Origin: Streptomyces genisteinicus
Lineage (GTDB): Bacteria; Actinomycetota; Actinomycetes; Streptomycetales; Streptomycetaceae
Direction: 5' to 3'
NCBI RefSeq assembly: GCF_014489615.1
Contig: NZ_CP060825.1
Coordinates: forward strand, 4,102,501 to 4,166,500
Length of the DNA stretch: 64,000 bases
Under the pieces are notes generated by a model. That model ran no database searches, was not told where the DNA came from, and saw nothing but the letters and a program-made list of their open reading frames with translations. Shown piece by piece: positions 24,323-31,945 of this stretch (position 1 is its first letter; every line of letters starts with the position of its first letter). The position numbers and the translations under genes were made by a program.

Positions 24323-27106
24323 CTACGACACGTTGCGGACGGTGCCCTCGAAGGGCTGCCCGCTCGGGCCGCCCTCGTCGTCGACGAGCTGGAGGCGGAC
24401 GTACTCGGCCGGTTCGCGCACCCGGTCTCGGACGGTCGGGACGGCCAGGTCGGCGGTGGTGTCGCCGGCCGGGACCACGGTCCACAGCGTGCGGTAGTCC
24501 AGCTCGGAGAGACGGACGGCCGGGCTCGGGACGTCCTCGACGAGCATGCGCACCCAGTCGGGGTCGACGTCGGCGCTGGAGAGCTCGGCGCGGCCGTCCG
24601 GGACGGCGGTCATGTCGGCGAGGACCGGGATCTCGACATCGGCGGGCTCCGACAGGGAGATCCGCCAGGTCAGTGGCTTGCCCTCACTGACGTCGGCGGC
24701 CACCGGCCGGACGGTCACCTTCGGCATCGGGTCGTCCTCGGTGGCGGTGACGCCGCCGGAGTCCGCGCCCACCACGGTGCCGCGGACGGCCTTGACCAGG
24801 ACGTCGTGCTGCGCGCCCCAGCCGAAGCGGGTGTTGCCGGTGACGCCCACCTCGACATCGATGCCCGCCGTACCGGGGCCGACCTCGACCAGGCGGCCGG
24901 TGGTGGCGCCGGTCGCCGGGTCGACGACGTAGAGGCGGACCGTGCCGGTGCTCTCGCCGGTGGTGCTGACCGGCACCCGGTAGGTACGGGTGCCGGAGTC
25001 GCCCTCCTCGACGGTGAGGCGCCCGAGGTCCACGCGGGTCAGCGGCGCGGCTTCGACGGCGGGGGTGCCGGGCTGCCATGCCCAGGCGTCCATCAGCCAG
25101 GCCTTGCCCGAGTGCGAGACCGGGACGAGTTCGAGGGAGGCGACCCGGGTGAGGTCGAGCTTTGCGGCGTTCGCCGCGGTGAGCGGGACGCGGACCTCCT
25201 GGGCCCAGTAGGAGGAGGTGCGGTACGTGCCGGGCAGCCCGTCGACGCGGACGCGGCCGAGGTTCGCGCGCTTGCCCGCGGCGTCCGTCACGGCCACGTC
25301 GAACTGCGTGCCGCGGGTGTTCGGCGGGACGGCGACGCGCAGGGCGAGGGAGTCGGCGCCCGCCGCGGAGAGCGGCTTCTCGGGCGTCACCCGGGCGGCC
25401 GTGCCCGGGGCGTTCCAGGCGAGGGCGATCGCGCGGCGGCCGGCCTCGTGCTCCGGGCGCCAGTAGGCGAAGTGCGGCGAGGAGCCGGTGACGCCCTCGC
25501 CGAGGCAGGCCGTACCGCCGGGGGCGACGGCGTCGCAGAGGCGGGCGCCGGAGACCTTCAGCGGGCCGTCCGGCAGGAAGCCGGCGCTCCGGTTGCCGCC
25601 GACGGCGTGGGTCAGCACCCGGGCCGGGTCGGCGGACGGCGCGCGGCGCCCGGTGCCGTCGACGAGTTCCCGCACCCGGTCGTCACCGTCGACGAACAGC
25701 CGTGCGGCGGCGGCGATGTAGGTCGCGCCCGCCCTGTGCTGCTGGTCGGCGGTGAGGCGGCCCGCCTTGCCGGGGGAGCAGAGCGGGTCGGGGAACTCGG
25801 GGTCATGCCAGAAGTCGTCGCCCGCGGGGGCCGCGGCCTGGCCGGGGGTCCACTCGCTGTTGAAGTAGTTGTGGTTGGCGCCGACCATGTAGACCGAGCT
25901 GTGCAGGGCCGCGCCCCGGCTCACCCCGCGGGTGCCGTCCGCGTACACCTGGCCCTGGAGGTCGGAGACGTCCCCGTCGCAGCCCGGCAGGATGGTGAGC
26001 GACGGGACGTCCGCGACCGGGTTCTGGCCGAAGATCGTGGGGCCGATCAGGACCGTGCCGCGGATCGTCCAGCGGGTGCCGCCGGGTGCGCCGTCCTGGG
26101 CGGCCGGCGGCGGGTAGAGGCTGTCCATGGCGGCGCGGTTGACGCCTTCGCCGCCGCGGGAGTGCCCGACGAGCAGCACCCGGGACAGGTCGGGCTTCGG
26201 GGTCTTGCGCACGGCGTCCGGCGCGGAGGCCGGGGCCGCGGCCCAGTCGGCCCACCGGGCGAGGTGGCTGCGCACCAGCGAGGAGCGGGCCTGGGCGCCG
26301 GCGTCCTCGACGGCCGCGTCCTGGCCGTTGATGCCGTTCGCGGAGATCGAGACGGTGACGTACCCCTGGGAGGCGAGCAGTTGCTGGTCGCGCAGGTAGC
26401 CCTTGTGGCTGGGGATCGGCTGGGCGCCCTTGGCGCAGGGCCAGTCGATGGTCACCTCGTCCTCGCCCTTGCCGGGGACGTAGCAGGTGGCGTGGCGGCC
26501 GTGCAGGAAGACGGCGACGGGCCGCTCGCCGGCCGCGTCCTTCGGGGCGACGACCAGGCCGCGCATCTCGACGGGTTCGGGCATGCCCGGCAGCTTCAGC
26601 GACGGCAGGTCGTACTCGCCGGTGGTGGTCGCGTAGGGGCCCTTGGCGCCGGGGTCGACGGCTCCGGCGGGCTGGACGGGCGGGAGCCTCAGCATGGCGG
26701 GTCTCGTCGCGCGGTGCTTGCCCGATCCGGCGGCCGCGTCGAGCCGCCGGCCGGCCGCCTCGACCCGGAGGTCGTCCAGATCGGTCGCCCGCACGCCGTC
26801 GAGGGGGAGCCGGAAGGTGCGGTTGTCGTTCCCCGGCTGGGGCACGCCGAGCAGGGTTCCGTTCGCACGGAACTCCACGCGGGCGTCACCGTGCGGGACC
26901 GGCCGCGGCGAACGCCACTCCAGGTGTGCCGCCCCGCCCTCGCCGGTGATCCGCCACCCGGGCGGCAGCGCGTCGGCGCTCTTCTGCGCCGTGGTCGCGG
27001 TACGTGTGTCGGGCGCTGCCGGGGCGGCGTGTGCCACCGCGGGCGCCGCCGCCATCACCGTGAGCACCGCCGTCGCGGTGGCCCAGGCTTTTCGGCCACG
27101 TATCAA
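24323..27106 (-). CDS. Secreted alpha/beta-hydrolase with C-terminal Calx-beta-like repeats
   Basis: A 927-residue exported protein. Residues 1-28 are a Sec signal (basic MIRGRK, hydrophobic ATATAVLTVMAAAPAVA, AxA-type end). The hydrolase core is about 140-460. The oxyanion segment is VFLHGRHATC (199-208), the nucleophile S316 in VGHSRGGEG, an acid Asp in LPGCDGDV (D377 or D379) and H412 in VGANHNYFN. After it come a beta-rich module (480-690) and two Calx-beta-like segments (about 690-830), with Asp/Glu patterns that could bind calcium. It is probably an extracellular esterase or peptidase; the substrate is unknown. The gene ends 50 bases from the convergent ATPase gene. Confidence 0.83.
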   Translation of the reverse strand: MIRGRKAWATATAVLTVMAAAPAVAHAAPAAPDTRTATTAQKSADALPPGWRITGEGGAAHLEWRSPRPVPHGDARVEFRANGTLLGVPQPGNDNRTFRLPLDGVRATDLDDLRVEAAGRRLDAAAGSGKHRATRPAMLRLPPVQPAGAVDPGAKGPYATTTGEYDLPSLKLPGMPEPVEMRGLVVAPKDAAGERPVAVFLHGRHATCYVPGKGEDEVTIDWPCAKGAQPIPSHKGYLRDQQLLASQGYVTVSISANGINGQDAAVEDAGAQARSSLVRSHLARWADWAAAPASAPDAVRKTPKPDLSRVLLVGHSRGGEGVNRAAMDSLYPPPAAQDGAPGGTRWTIRGTVLIGPTIFGQNPVADVPSLTILPGCDGDVSDLQGQVYADGTRGVSRGAALHSSVYMVGANHNYFNSEWTPGQAAAPAGDDFWHDPEFPDPLCSPGKAGRLTADQQHRAGATYIAAAARLFVDGDDRVRELVDGTGRRAPSADPARVLTHAVGGNRSAGFLPDGPLKVSGARLCDAVAPGGTACLGEGVTGSSPHFAYWRPEHEAGRRAIALAWNAPGTAARVTPEKPLSAAGADSLALRVAVPPNTRGTQFDVAVTDAAGKRANLGRVRVDGLPGTYRTSSYWAQEVRVPLTAANAAKLDLTRVASLELVPVSHSGKAWLMDAWAWQPGTPAVEAAPLTRVDLGRLTVEEGDSGTRTYRVPVSTTGESTGTVRLYVVDPATGATTGRLVEVGPGTAGIDVEVGVTGNTRFGWGAQHDVLVKAVRGTVVGADSGGVTATEDDPMPKVTVRPVAADVSEGKPLTWRISLSEPADVEIPVLADMTAVPDGRAELSSADVDPDWVRMLVEDVPSPAVRLSELDYRTLWTVVPAGDTTADLAVPTVRDRVREPAEYVRLQLVDDEGGPSGQPFEGTVRNVS

Positions 27107-27292
27107 GGCTCCTCCTCAACCCCGTTGCGGGCGCGCTTGTTTCAGGTCGAACGCGCTCTCGGTCTCGGAGACGGGGAGGGGCGGGCGGGGGTTGCCTGCG
27201 CGGGGTGAGGGATCGTGGGCGGGGATCGTGAACGGCGCAGGCGCGTGGCGGCGCCGGGCGGGGTCCGGGCCGGGGCGTGCCGGGCACGGGAG

Positions 27293-27323
27293 CGGGCCCC
27301 GGGCGAGGTGCGCCCGGGGCCCG
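27293..27323 (-). terminator. Hairpin downstream of the chitinase gene
   Basis: A 12-bp perfect stem (CGGGCCCCGGGC / GCCCGGGGCCCG) with a 7-base loop, 21 bases past the chitinase stop. It has no U-tract; it should end chitinase transcription before the hydrolase promoter region. Confidence 0.72.
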
Positions 27324-27343
27324 TCGTCGGTGCGGAGGCGGCG

Positions 27344-28231
27344 TCAGCAGTAGAGGTTGGCGCCGGTGGGCACGCCCAGGATCTGGGCGAACTGCTGGTA
27401 CTTGGTGACGCGGCTCTGGACCTGCGCCGGGTTCTTGCCGTCGCACTCCAGGGAGCCGTTGATGGAGCGGATGGTGTGGCCGAAGCCCGCACCGTTGACC
27501 ATCGCGTTGTGGCCGGTCATCGAACCGGGGCCGGACTGGGTGTTCCAGTACCAGAGGCCGGTCTTCCAGGCCACGGCGGCGTCGTTCTGCACGAGCCAGG
27601 GGTTGTTCAGCAGGTCGATGCCGAGGGCGTCACCGGCCGCCTTGTAGTTGAAGTTCCAGCTGAGCTGGATCGGGCCCTTGCCGTAGTACGCGGCCTGGCC
27701 GGCCGGGCAGCCGTAGGGCTGGCTCCAGTCGCAGTAGTGCGGGTAGTTGGCGGTGTTCTGCTCCACGATGTGGACGAGTCCGCCGGTCTCGTGGCTCACG
27801 TTGGCGAGGAAGGCCGCGGCCTCCTGCTTCCTGACCGTGTCGCTGCCCGTCTTCGCGAAGCCGGGGTAGGCGCTCAGGGCCGCGGTGAGGCCGTTGTACG
27901 TGTAGAAGGAGTTCCTGCTCGGGAACATCTGGTTGAACTGGGCCTCGCTGACGACGAAGCCGCCCGGCTGGGGGTTGCCGCCCCCGCCGCAGTTGTAGGG
28001 GTCCCAGTACCAGGTGCTGATCGTCGGGGAGTAGCCCGGGTTGTCGTGCTCGGCGATGTAGTAGGCGCCCTGATACCTGACAACGTTGCCTGCGGTGTAC
28101 CAGGCGCCCTGCTGCCAGTTCGGGGCCGTGTCGCAGGGGGAGGCGGCTGACGCGGACGGCGTCACTGCGACGGCGAGGCCCATGGCGACGAGGACCGTCG
28201 TCAGCAGGGCCATGAGGCGGGTTCTCAGCAC
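27344..28231 (-). CDS. Secreted family 19 chitinase with N-terminal chitin-binding domain
   Basis: A 295-residue extracellular endochitinase. The signal peptide is about 1-29 (ends ...ASA). A CBM5/12 chitin-binding domain lies at about 32-80 (NWQQGAWYTAGNVVRYQGAY and aromatic STWYWDPYN). After a short Gly/Pro linker, the GH19 catalytic domain runs from about 92 to the end. The acid E148 is in NVSHETGG and the base E157 in HIVEQN, nine apart as in S. griseus ChiC. The GTG start has AAGGAG seven bases upstream; a longer frame is rejected because it would bury the signal peptide. A DasR-like element 111-126 bases upstream suggests induction by N-acetylglucosamine signals. Confidence 0.96.
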   Translation of the reverse strand: MLRTRLMALLTTVLVAMGLAVAVTPSASAASPCDTAPNWQQGAWYTAGNVVRYQGAYYIAEHDNPGYSPTISTWYWDPYNCGGGGNPQPGGFVVSEAQFNQMFPSRNSFYTYNGLTAALSAYPGFAKTGSDTVRKQEAAAFLANVSHETGGLVHIVEQNTANYPHYCDWSQPYGCPAGQAAYYGKGPIQLSWNFNYKAAGDALGIDLLNNPWLVQNDAAVAWKTGLWYWNTQSGPGSMTGHNAMVNGAGFGHTIRSINGSLECDGKNPAQVQSRVTKYQQFAQILGVPTGANLYC

Positions 28232-28341
28232 TCCATCACTCCTTGGGGGGCCGCAACGGCCCTGCCCGGCGGCGCAGTTGGCGGCGGGCAGGCCGTGGTG
28301 GGGGGTGTCTCCCACACTCAAGCGCGATGTCATGATCCAGT

Positions 28342-28357
28342 CAAGGTATAGACCAAT
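28342..28357 (-). promoter_or_regulatory. Candidate DasR operator (dre) of the chitinase gene
   Basis: CAAGGTATAGACCAAT matches 11 of 16 positions of the DasR element ACTGGTCTAGACCAGT, including all of TAGACCA, and lies about 111-126 bases before the chitinase start. DasR control of chitinases is established in Streptomyces. The rest of the 28232-28611 gap is G-rich low-complexity DNA (28430-28510) with no visible gene. Confidence 0.65.
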
Positions 28358-28611
28358 CGGAACCGTGGGTAACTTCGACGGCGTGAGCGGTCACCCACCG
28401 GAACCGGCCGGAACCTGCCGGAACGAGGCCGGAACGGGAGGGGCGGGGCGCCGGGGCGGGCCGGATCGGGGCGGACCGGGCCGGGACGGTGCGGGGCGGG
28501 GAGCCCGAACGGCGCCGGGGCGGGCCGGATCGCGGACCGTGGTGCGCGATGCGCTCGCGATCAGCAGGCGCGCGGCGCACCCTGGAAGGGGTAACGCCGG
28601 AGGTGATCCGT

Positions 28612-28884
28612 ATGCAGACACTCGTCGGATGGCACATCGAGATGGAGTTCCGCGAGGACGGCGACCGGACCAGGGCGGCCGCCATGGTGAGGCTCGGTGA
28701 CGGTACGGAGTACCGCGGCCACGGCAACGCCAACCGCCACCGTTCCGACCAGCCGCAGCTCATGGTCGGCGAGGAGATCGCGGGCGCCCGCGCCCTGATG
28801 GACCTCGCCTCCCAGCTGCTCCAGAAGGCACACGCGGAGATCGACGACGCCGCCGGAAGGCCCTCGCACCAGCTCCTGCGGTGA
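28612..28884 (+). CDS. DUF1876 (dsRBD-like) protein
   Basis: A 90-residue acidic protein of the DUF1876 family. VGWHIEMEFREDGDRTRAAA at the start and GHGNANRHRSDQPQLMVGEE in the middle are the family's strands, and EEIAGARALMDLASQLLQKA is the C-terminal helix. The fold is thought to resemble a double-stranded RNA-binding domain, but the role is unknown. GGAGG lies 8 bases before the ATG and decides the start; a GTG three codons earlier would leave no spacing. It is a single-gene transcript ending at a strong hairpin (28974-29010). Confidence 0.9.
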   Translation: MQTLVGWHIEMEFREDGDRTRAAAMVRLGDGTEYRGHGNANRHRSDQPQLMVGEEIAGARALMDLASQLLQKAHAEIDDAAGRPSHQLLR

Positions 28885-28973
28885 GGAGCGGGGCAGCGGG
28901 TCCCGGCGGCGTTCCGGGGGCGGCCGACGTTGAACAGGGTCGACGAGGGTGACGGCGGCCGCCCGCCACCGCG

Positions 28974-29010
28974 CGCGGGGCGCACCCGGACTGTCCGGGT
29001 GCGCCCCGCG
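28974..29010. terminator. Bidirectional hairpin between DUF1876 and DUF4232 genes
   Basis: A 17-bp perfect stem (CGCGGGGCGCACCCGGA / TCCGGGTGCGCCCCGCG) with the 3-base loop CTG lies between two converging genes. Confidence 0.83.
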
Positions 29011-29063
29011 CCGTGCGCGCAAGCAAGGGGGCCGGTGGCGCCGCACGCGGCGGGCGGGCCGGG

Positions 29064-29819
29064 TCAGAAGGCGAGGGCGTCGTCCATGGAGCTCTGCCAG
29101 TAGGTGACGCGCGCGGAGCTGTCGACGTACGTCCCGGACGGCAGCCGCAGGGTGACCGACGGGCCGGTCGAGCCCTCCCCGCTGCGCGGCTGGAACATCA
29201 CCTCCAGCGTCGAGGGCTTGATGCCGTGGCTGCCGCTGCCGTCGGCGGAGGCGAGCATCACGGCGGCGTAGGCGGAACCGCCGGGCTCTACGGAGACGAC
29301 CGCCTGCGGCTTGCTCGCCTCGGTGACCGCGGTCGGCGACTGCTGGTCCGCGCTCCAGCGCAGGAGCGGGGCGAAGTAGGCGTCGCAGCGGGTGGAACCG
29401 GTGTTGGTGACCGTGAGGATCGCGTGGTTGAGAGGCCGCGCCACCGGGCTGTAGGTGACCTTGGTGTTCGCGCCGGTGCACGCGGTGGAGGCGGCCGGCG
29501 CCCCGCCGGAACCGCCGGCGGACGAACCGCCGCCGCTTCCTCCCGTGCCCTTGTCGTCGTCCCTGCCGCCGCCGGTCCCGCCGCCCTTGCCGGTGTCCTT
29601 GCCGGTGCCGCCGGACGCGTCCGGTGCGGCGGTCGGGGAGCCCGTTCCCGTGGCCGGGTCCTTCGCGGAGCCGTCCGCGGGGGTGCTCGGCGGGGTGCTC
29701 GCGGCGGGGGCCGTCGACTCCCGGGCCTGTGTGCCGTCGCCCTGGCACGCCGTGAGGGACAGTGCCGCGAGCAGGGCGGTGGCGACGGCGGACGCGGTGC
29801 GGAGGTGGTTCTTGCGCAT
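29064..29819 (-). CDS. DUF4232 lipoprotein
   Basis: A 251-residue exported lipoprotein. The signal peptide ends in the lipobox SLTACQG, with C25 as the lipidated residue. Residues 26-105 are a Thr/Pro/Gly/Asp-rich linker that would hold the domain away from the membrane. The DUF4232 beta domain (about 110-245) has two Cys (CTGANTKVTYS, TRCDAYF) that probably form a disulfide. The function of this actinobacterial family is unknown; an envelope binding role is usual speculation. GGGGAGAACCACC supplies the Shine-Dalgarno. It is 55 bases from the end of the small membrane peptide gene on the same strand. Confidence 0.9.
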   Translation of the reverse strand: MRKNHLRTASAVATALLAALSLTACQGDGTQARESTAPAASTPPSTPADGSAKDPATGTGSPTAAPDASGGTGKDTGKGGGTGGGRDDDKGTGGSGGGSSAGGSGGAPAASTACTGANTKVTYSPVARPLNHAILTVTNTGSTRCDAYFAPLLRWSADQQSPTAVTEASKPQAVVSVEPGGSAYAAVMLASADGSGSHGIKPSTLEVMFQPRSGEGSTGPSVTLRLPSGTYVDSSARVTYWQSSMDDALAF

Positions 29820-29874
29820 GGTGGTTCTCCCCGTGATCAGGTCGGAAACTGCGGTGTGCGGGCGGCGGTCCGGG

Positions 29875-29973
29875 TCACGGACCGCGCAGGAGGTGCAGGA
29901 CGATCGCGGTCGACGCGATCACCACGAGCACGGCCGCGAGGTCGGCGAACAGGTCGCGTCGGCCGGGTCGCAT
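29875..29973 (-). CDS. 32-residue single-pass membrane peptide (small ORF)
   Basis: An ATG-to-TGA frame of 33 codons that encodes MRPGRRDLFADLAAVLVVIA followed by STAIVLHLLRGP. Residues 9-29 form one hydrophobic helix, with a basic N-terminus (three Arg) that predicts N-in topology. GGAG lies seven bases before the ATG, a good ribosome-binding site, and the frame has strong third-position G/C. It lies just upstream of the DUF4232 lipoprotein on the same strand and divergent from the membrane HTH gene. I think I have seen similar peptides in Streptomyces but cannot name one. Translation is inferred. Confidence 0.62.
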   Translation of the reverse strand: MRPGRRDLFADLAAVLVVIASTAIVLHLLRGP

Positions 29974-30176
29974 GGCTGGACTCCGTTCGGGCTGTGCGGC
30001 GTGGTCAACAGCGTGCGGGGCGGCGGGAATCGGCCGCAACGCGCCACGGACCATGAGGGACGCCGGAACGGTCGCGAGTACGCTGAGCTGGGCGAAAGGC
30101 CGCTGCCTGGAACGCCGTTCCGGGACGCGGGGACGGCCGGGACGGCCCGCCGGGCGCGACGAGGGGGAGTGACGAG

Positions 30177-31856
30177 GTGGCGACCACGCCGGAGGCCGAG
30201 GAGTTCGCGGCGGTGCTGCGACGGCTGAAGGAGCGTTCGGGGCAGAGCTACGGGGCGCTCGCGGGCAGACTCCACGTCAGCACCTCCACCCTGCACCGCT
30301 ACTGCAACGGCGACGCCGTCCCGGCGGAGTTCGCCGTGGTCGAGCGGCTGGCCCGGCTGTGCGGTGCCGAGCGCGAGGAACTGCTGTCGCTCCACCGGCG
30401 CTGGATTCTCGCGGACGAGGCCCGCCGCAGGGGACGGGAGGCGGCGCGTGCGGCCGACGCGGCAGCCGCGGACGAGGCCGGGCCGGGCCACGGGCCCGAG
30501 GGCGGCCGGGGGTCCGCCGCCGCGGCGGCAGCCGGACCGGACCCGGCCTGGGGCGCCCAGGCGCGCTCGGGGGCGCCGGTGGAGGCCGCCGGCCTGCCCT
30601 CGTCGGCGGAGGCGGTCCCGGCGCCCGGCCCCGGGACCGTCCCCGCCGACGCGCCCGGCCCCGGGCCGACTGCCGTGACCGGTCCCGCCGTGACCGGTCC
30701 CGCCGTGACCGGTCCCGGGCGGGAGGCGGTGGGCGCGGCCCCGGGGCACGGTGCCGCTGCGGCCGTCCCCGGGCCCGTCGCTCCGGGGGCGGGGACGGGC
30801 CACCGCGCAGACGGAGGCGGACACCTGGACGGGGGCGGCGACGGCAGCGGGGCCCGGGGCGCCGGCCCGGGACGCACGGGCGAGACGGACGAGGTCTCCG
30901 GGCCCGCGGGCGGGGACACGGTCGCCGCGCCGGACCGGCCGGCCCCCTCCGCGCGCCGCAAGCGGCTCGTCGTCGTGCTCGCGGCCGCCGCCGTGGTCGC
31001 GCTGGCCGTCCCGGCCGCCGTCGTCGCGAGCCGTTCGGGCGCCCCGGGCGACCGCGCGGCCGCCGGCGCCACGTCCGCCCCGGCCGGCGGGGCCGCCGGA
31101 TCGGTGCCCGCCGCGTCGCCGCCAGTGTCCGGGTCACCGTCCGCGCAGCCCTCGCCCGGCGCCGCGGCCGGAACCCCCACGCCGTCGCCGGAAGGCTCCG
31201 CACCCGCGGGGAACGGTGCGCCCGCGCCGGCCGGCGCCCCGCTGCGGGTGGGCGTCAGCTCGTACAACTGGGACTCGCCCTGCGGCCAGTACTACCTGAT
31301 GGGCCGTGCGCCCGCGGAGATCCCGCCGCCGCCACCGCCCCAGGACTACCGGAGCTGGGCGCGGGCCCTCGACGGGGTGGACGCCGGCGACCTGCGGCTC
31401 CAGCTCACCGCGACGGGGAAGACCCGGGAGTCGGTCGTCATCACCGCCGTCCACGTCCGGATCACGGGCCGCACCGAACCGCTCGCCTGGAACGCCTACT
31501 CGATGGGGGAGGGCTGCGGCAGCGGGATCACGCCGCAGACGTTCGACGTCGACCTGGACAAGCCGCGTCCCGTGCTGCGCCCGGTGGCGGGACAGCAGGG
31601 GGACATCACCGTGCCCGCCACGGACTTCCCCTACAAGGTGGCCTCGAACGACCCGCAGGTGTTCAACCTGCGTCTGCACACCGACTCCCACGACGTGCGC
31701 TGGCACGTGGAGGTCGACTGGAGCAGCGGCGACCGGCGCGGCACGCTGCGGATCGACGACGCGGGCGAGCCGTTCCGCACCAGCGCGCTCGCCGGGCGTC
31801 CGCTCCACGAGTACCGGCCCGACCTGGGCGGGGTCTGGAAACTGCGCGAGGAGTGA
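30177..31856 (+). CDS. Membrane-tethered XRE-HTH protein with extracytoplasmic domain
   Basis: A 559-residue protein. Residues 8-70 are an XRE-type HTH (FAAVLRRLKERSGQSYGALA, STSTLHRYCNGDAVPAEFA). Residues 80-258 are a long Ala/Gly/Pro-rich linker with three AVTGP repeats. One transmembrane segment is at 263-285. After a second linker, a beta-rich C-terminal domain (about 350-559) holds two Cys (CGQYYL and GCGSG). The layout, DNA-binding domain inside and sensor outside, suggests a one-component membrane regulator. Targets are unknown. The GTG start has GAGGGGGA about 8 bases upstream. It diverges from the small-peptide and DUF4232 genes. Confidence 0.85.
   Translation: MATTPEAEEFAAVLRRLKERSGQSYGALAGRLHVSTSTLHRYCNGDAVPAEFAVVERLARLCGAEREELLSLHRRWILADEARRRGREAARAADAAAADEAGPGHGPEGGRGSAAAAAAGPDPAWGAQARSGAPVEAAGLPSSAEAVPAPGPGTVPADAPGPGPTAVTGPAVTGPAVTGPGREAVGAAPGHGAAAAVPGPVAPGAGTGHRADGGGHLDGGGDGSGARGAGPGRTGETDEVSGPAGGDTVAAPDRPAPSARRKRLVVVLAAAAVVALAVPAAVVASRSGAPGDRAAAGATSAPAGGAAGSVPAASPPVSGSPSAQPSPGAAAGTPTPSPEGSAPAGNGAPAPAGAPLRVGVSSYNWDSPCGQYYLMGRAPAEIPPPPPPQDYRSWARALDGVDAGDLRLQLTATGKTRESVVITAVHVRITGRTEPLAWNAYSMGEGCGSGITPQTFDVDLDKPRPVLRPVAGQQGDITVPATDFPYKVASNDPQVFNLRLHTDSHDVRWHVEVDWSSGDRRGTLRIDDAGEPFRTSALAGRPLHEYRPDLGGVWKLREE
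30675..30719 (+). repeat. 15-bp tandem repeat, three copies, in-frame
   Basis: Three copies of GTGACCGGTCCCGCC (the last ends GGG) encode VTGPA units in the linker of the membrane HTH protein. The period is a multiple of three, so copy-number change alters only linker length. Confidence 0.9.
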
Positions 31857-31878
31857 GCCCCCGGGCCCGGCCGTACGG

Positions 31879-31928
31879 CGAAGGGCGCGGCCCGGACCCC
31901 TCACCGGGGGTCCGGGCCGCGCCCTTCG
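31879..31928. terminator. Long perfect hairpin between converging membrane-HTH and argS genes
   Basis: A 22-bp perfect inverted repeat (left arm 31879-31900, right arm 31907-31928) with a 6-base loop. It lies between two converging genes and is the likely terminator for both. Confidence 0.88.
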
Positions 31929-31945
31929 TGCGGTGGTGCGGTCGG

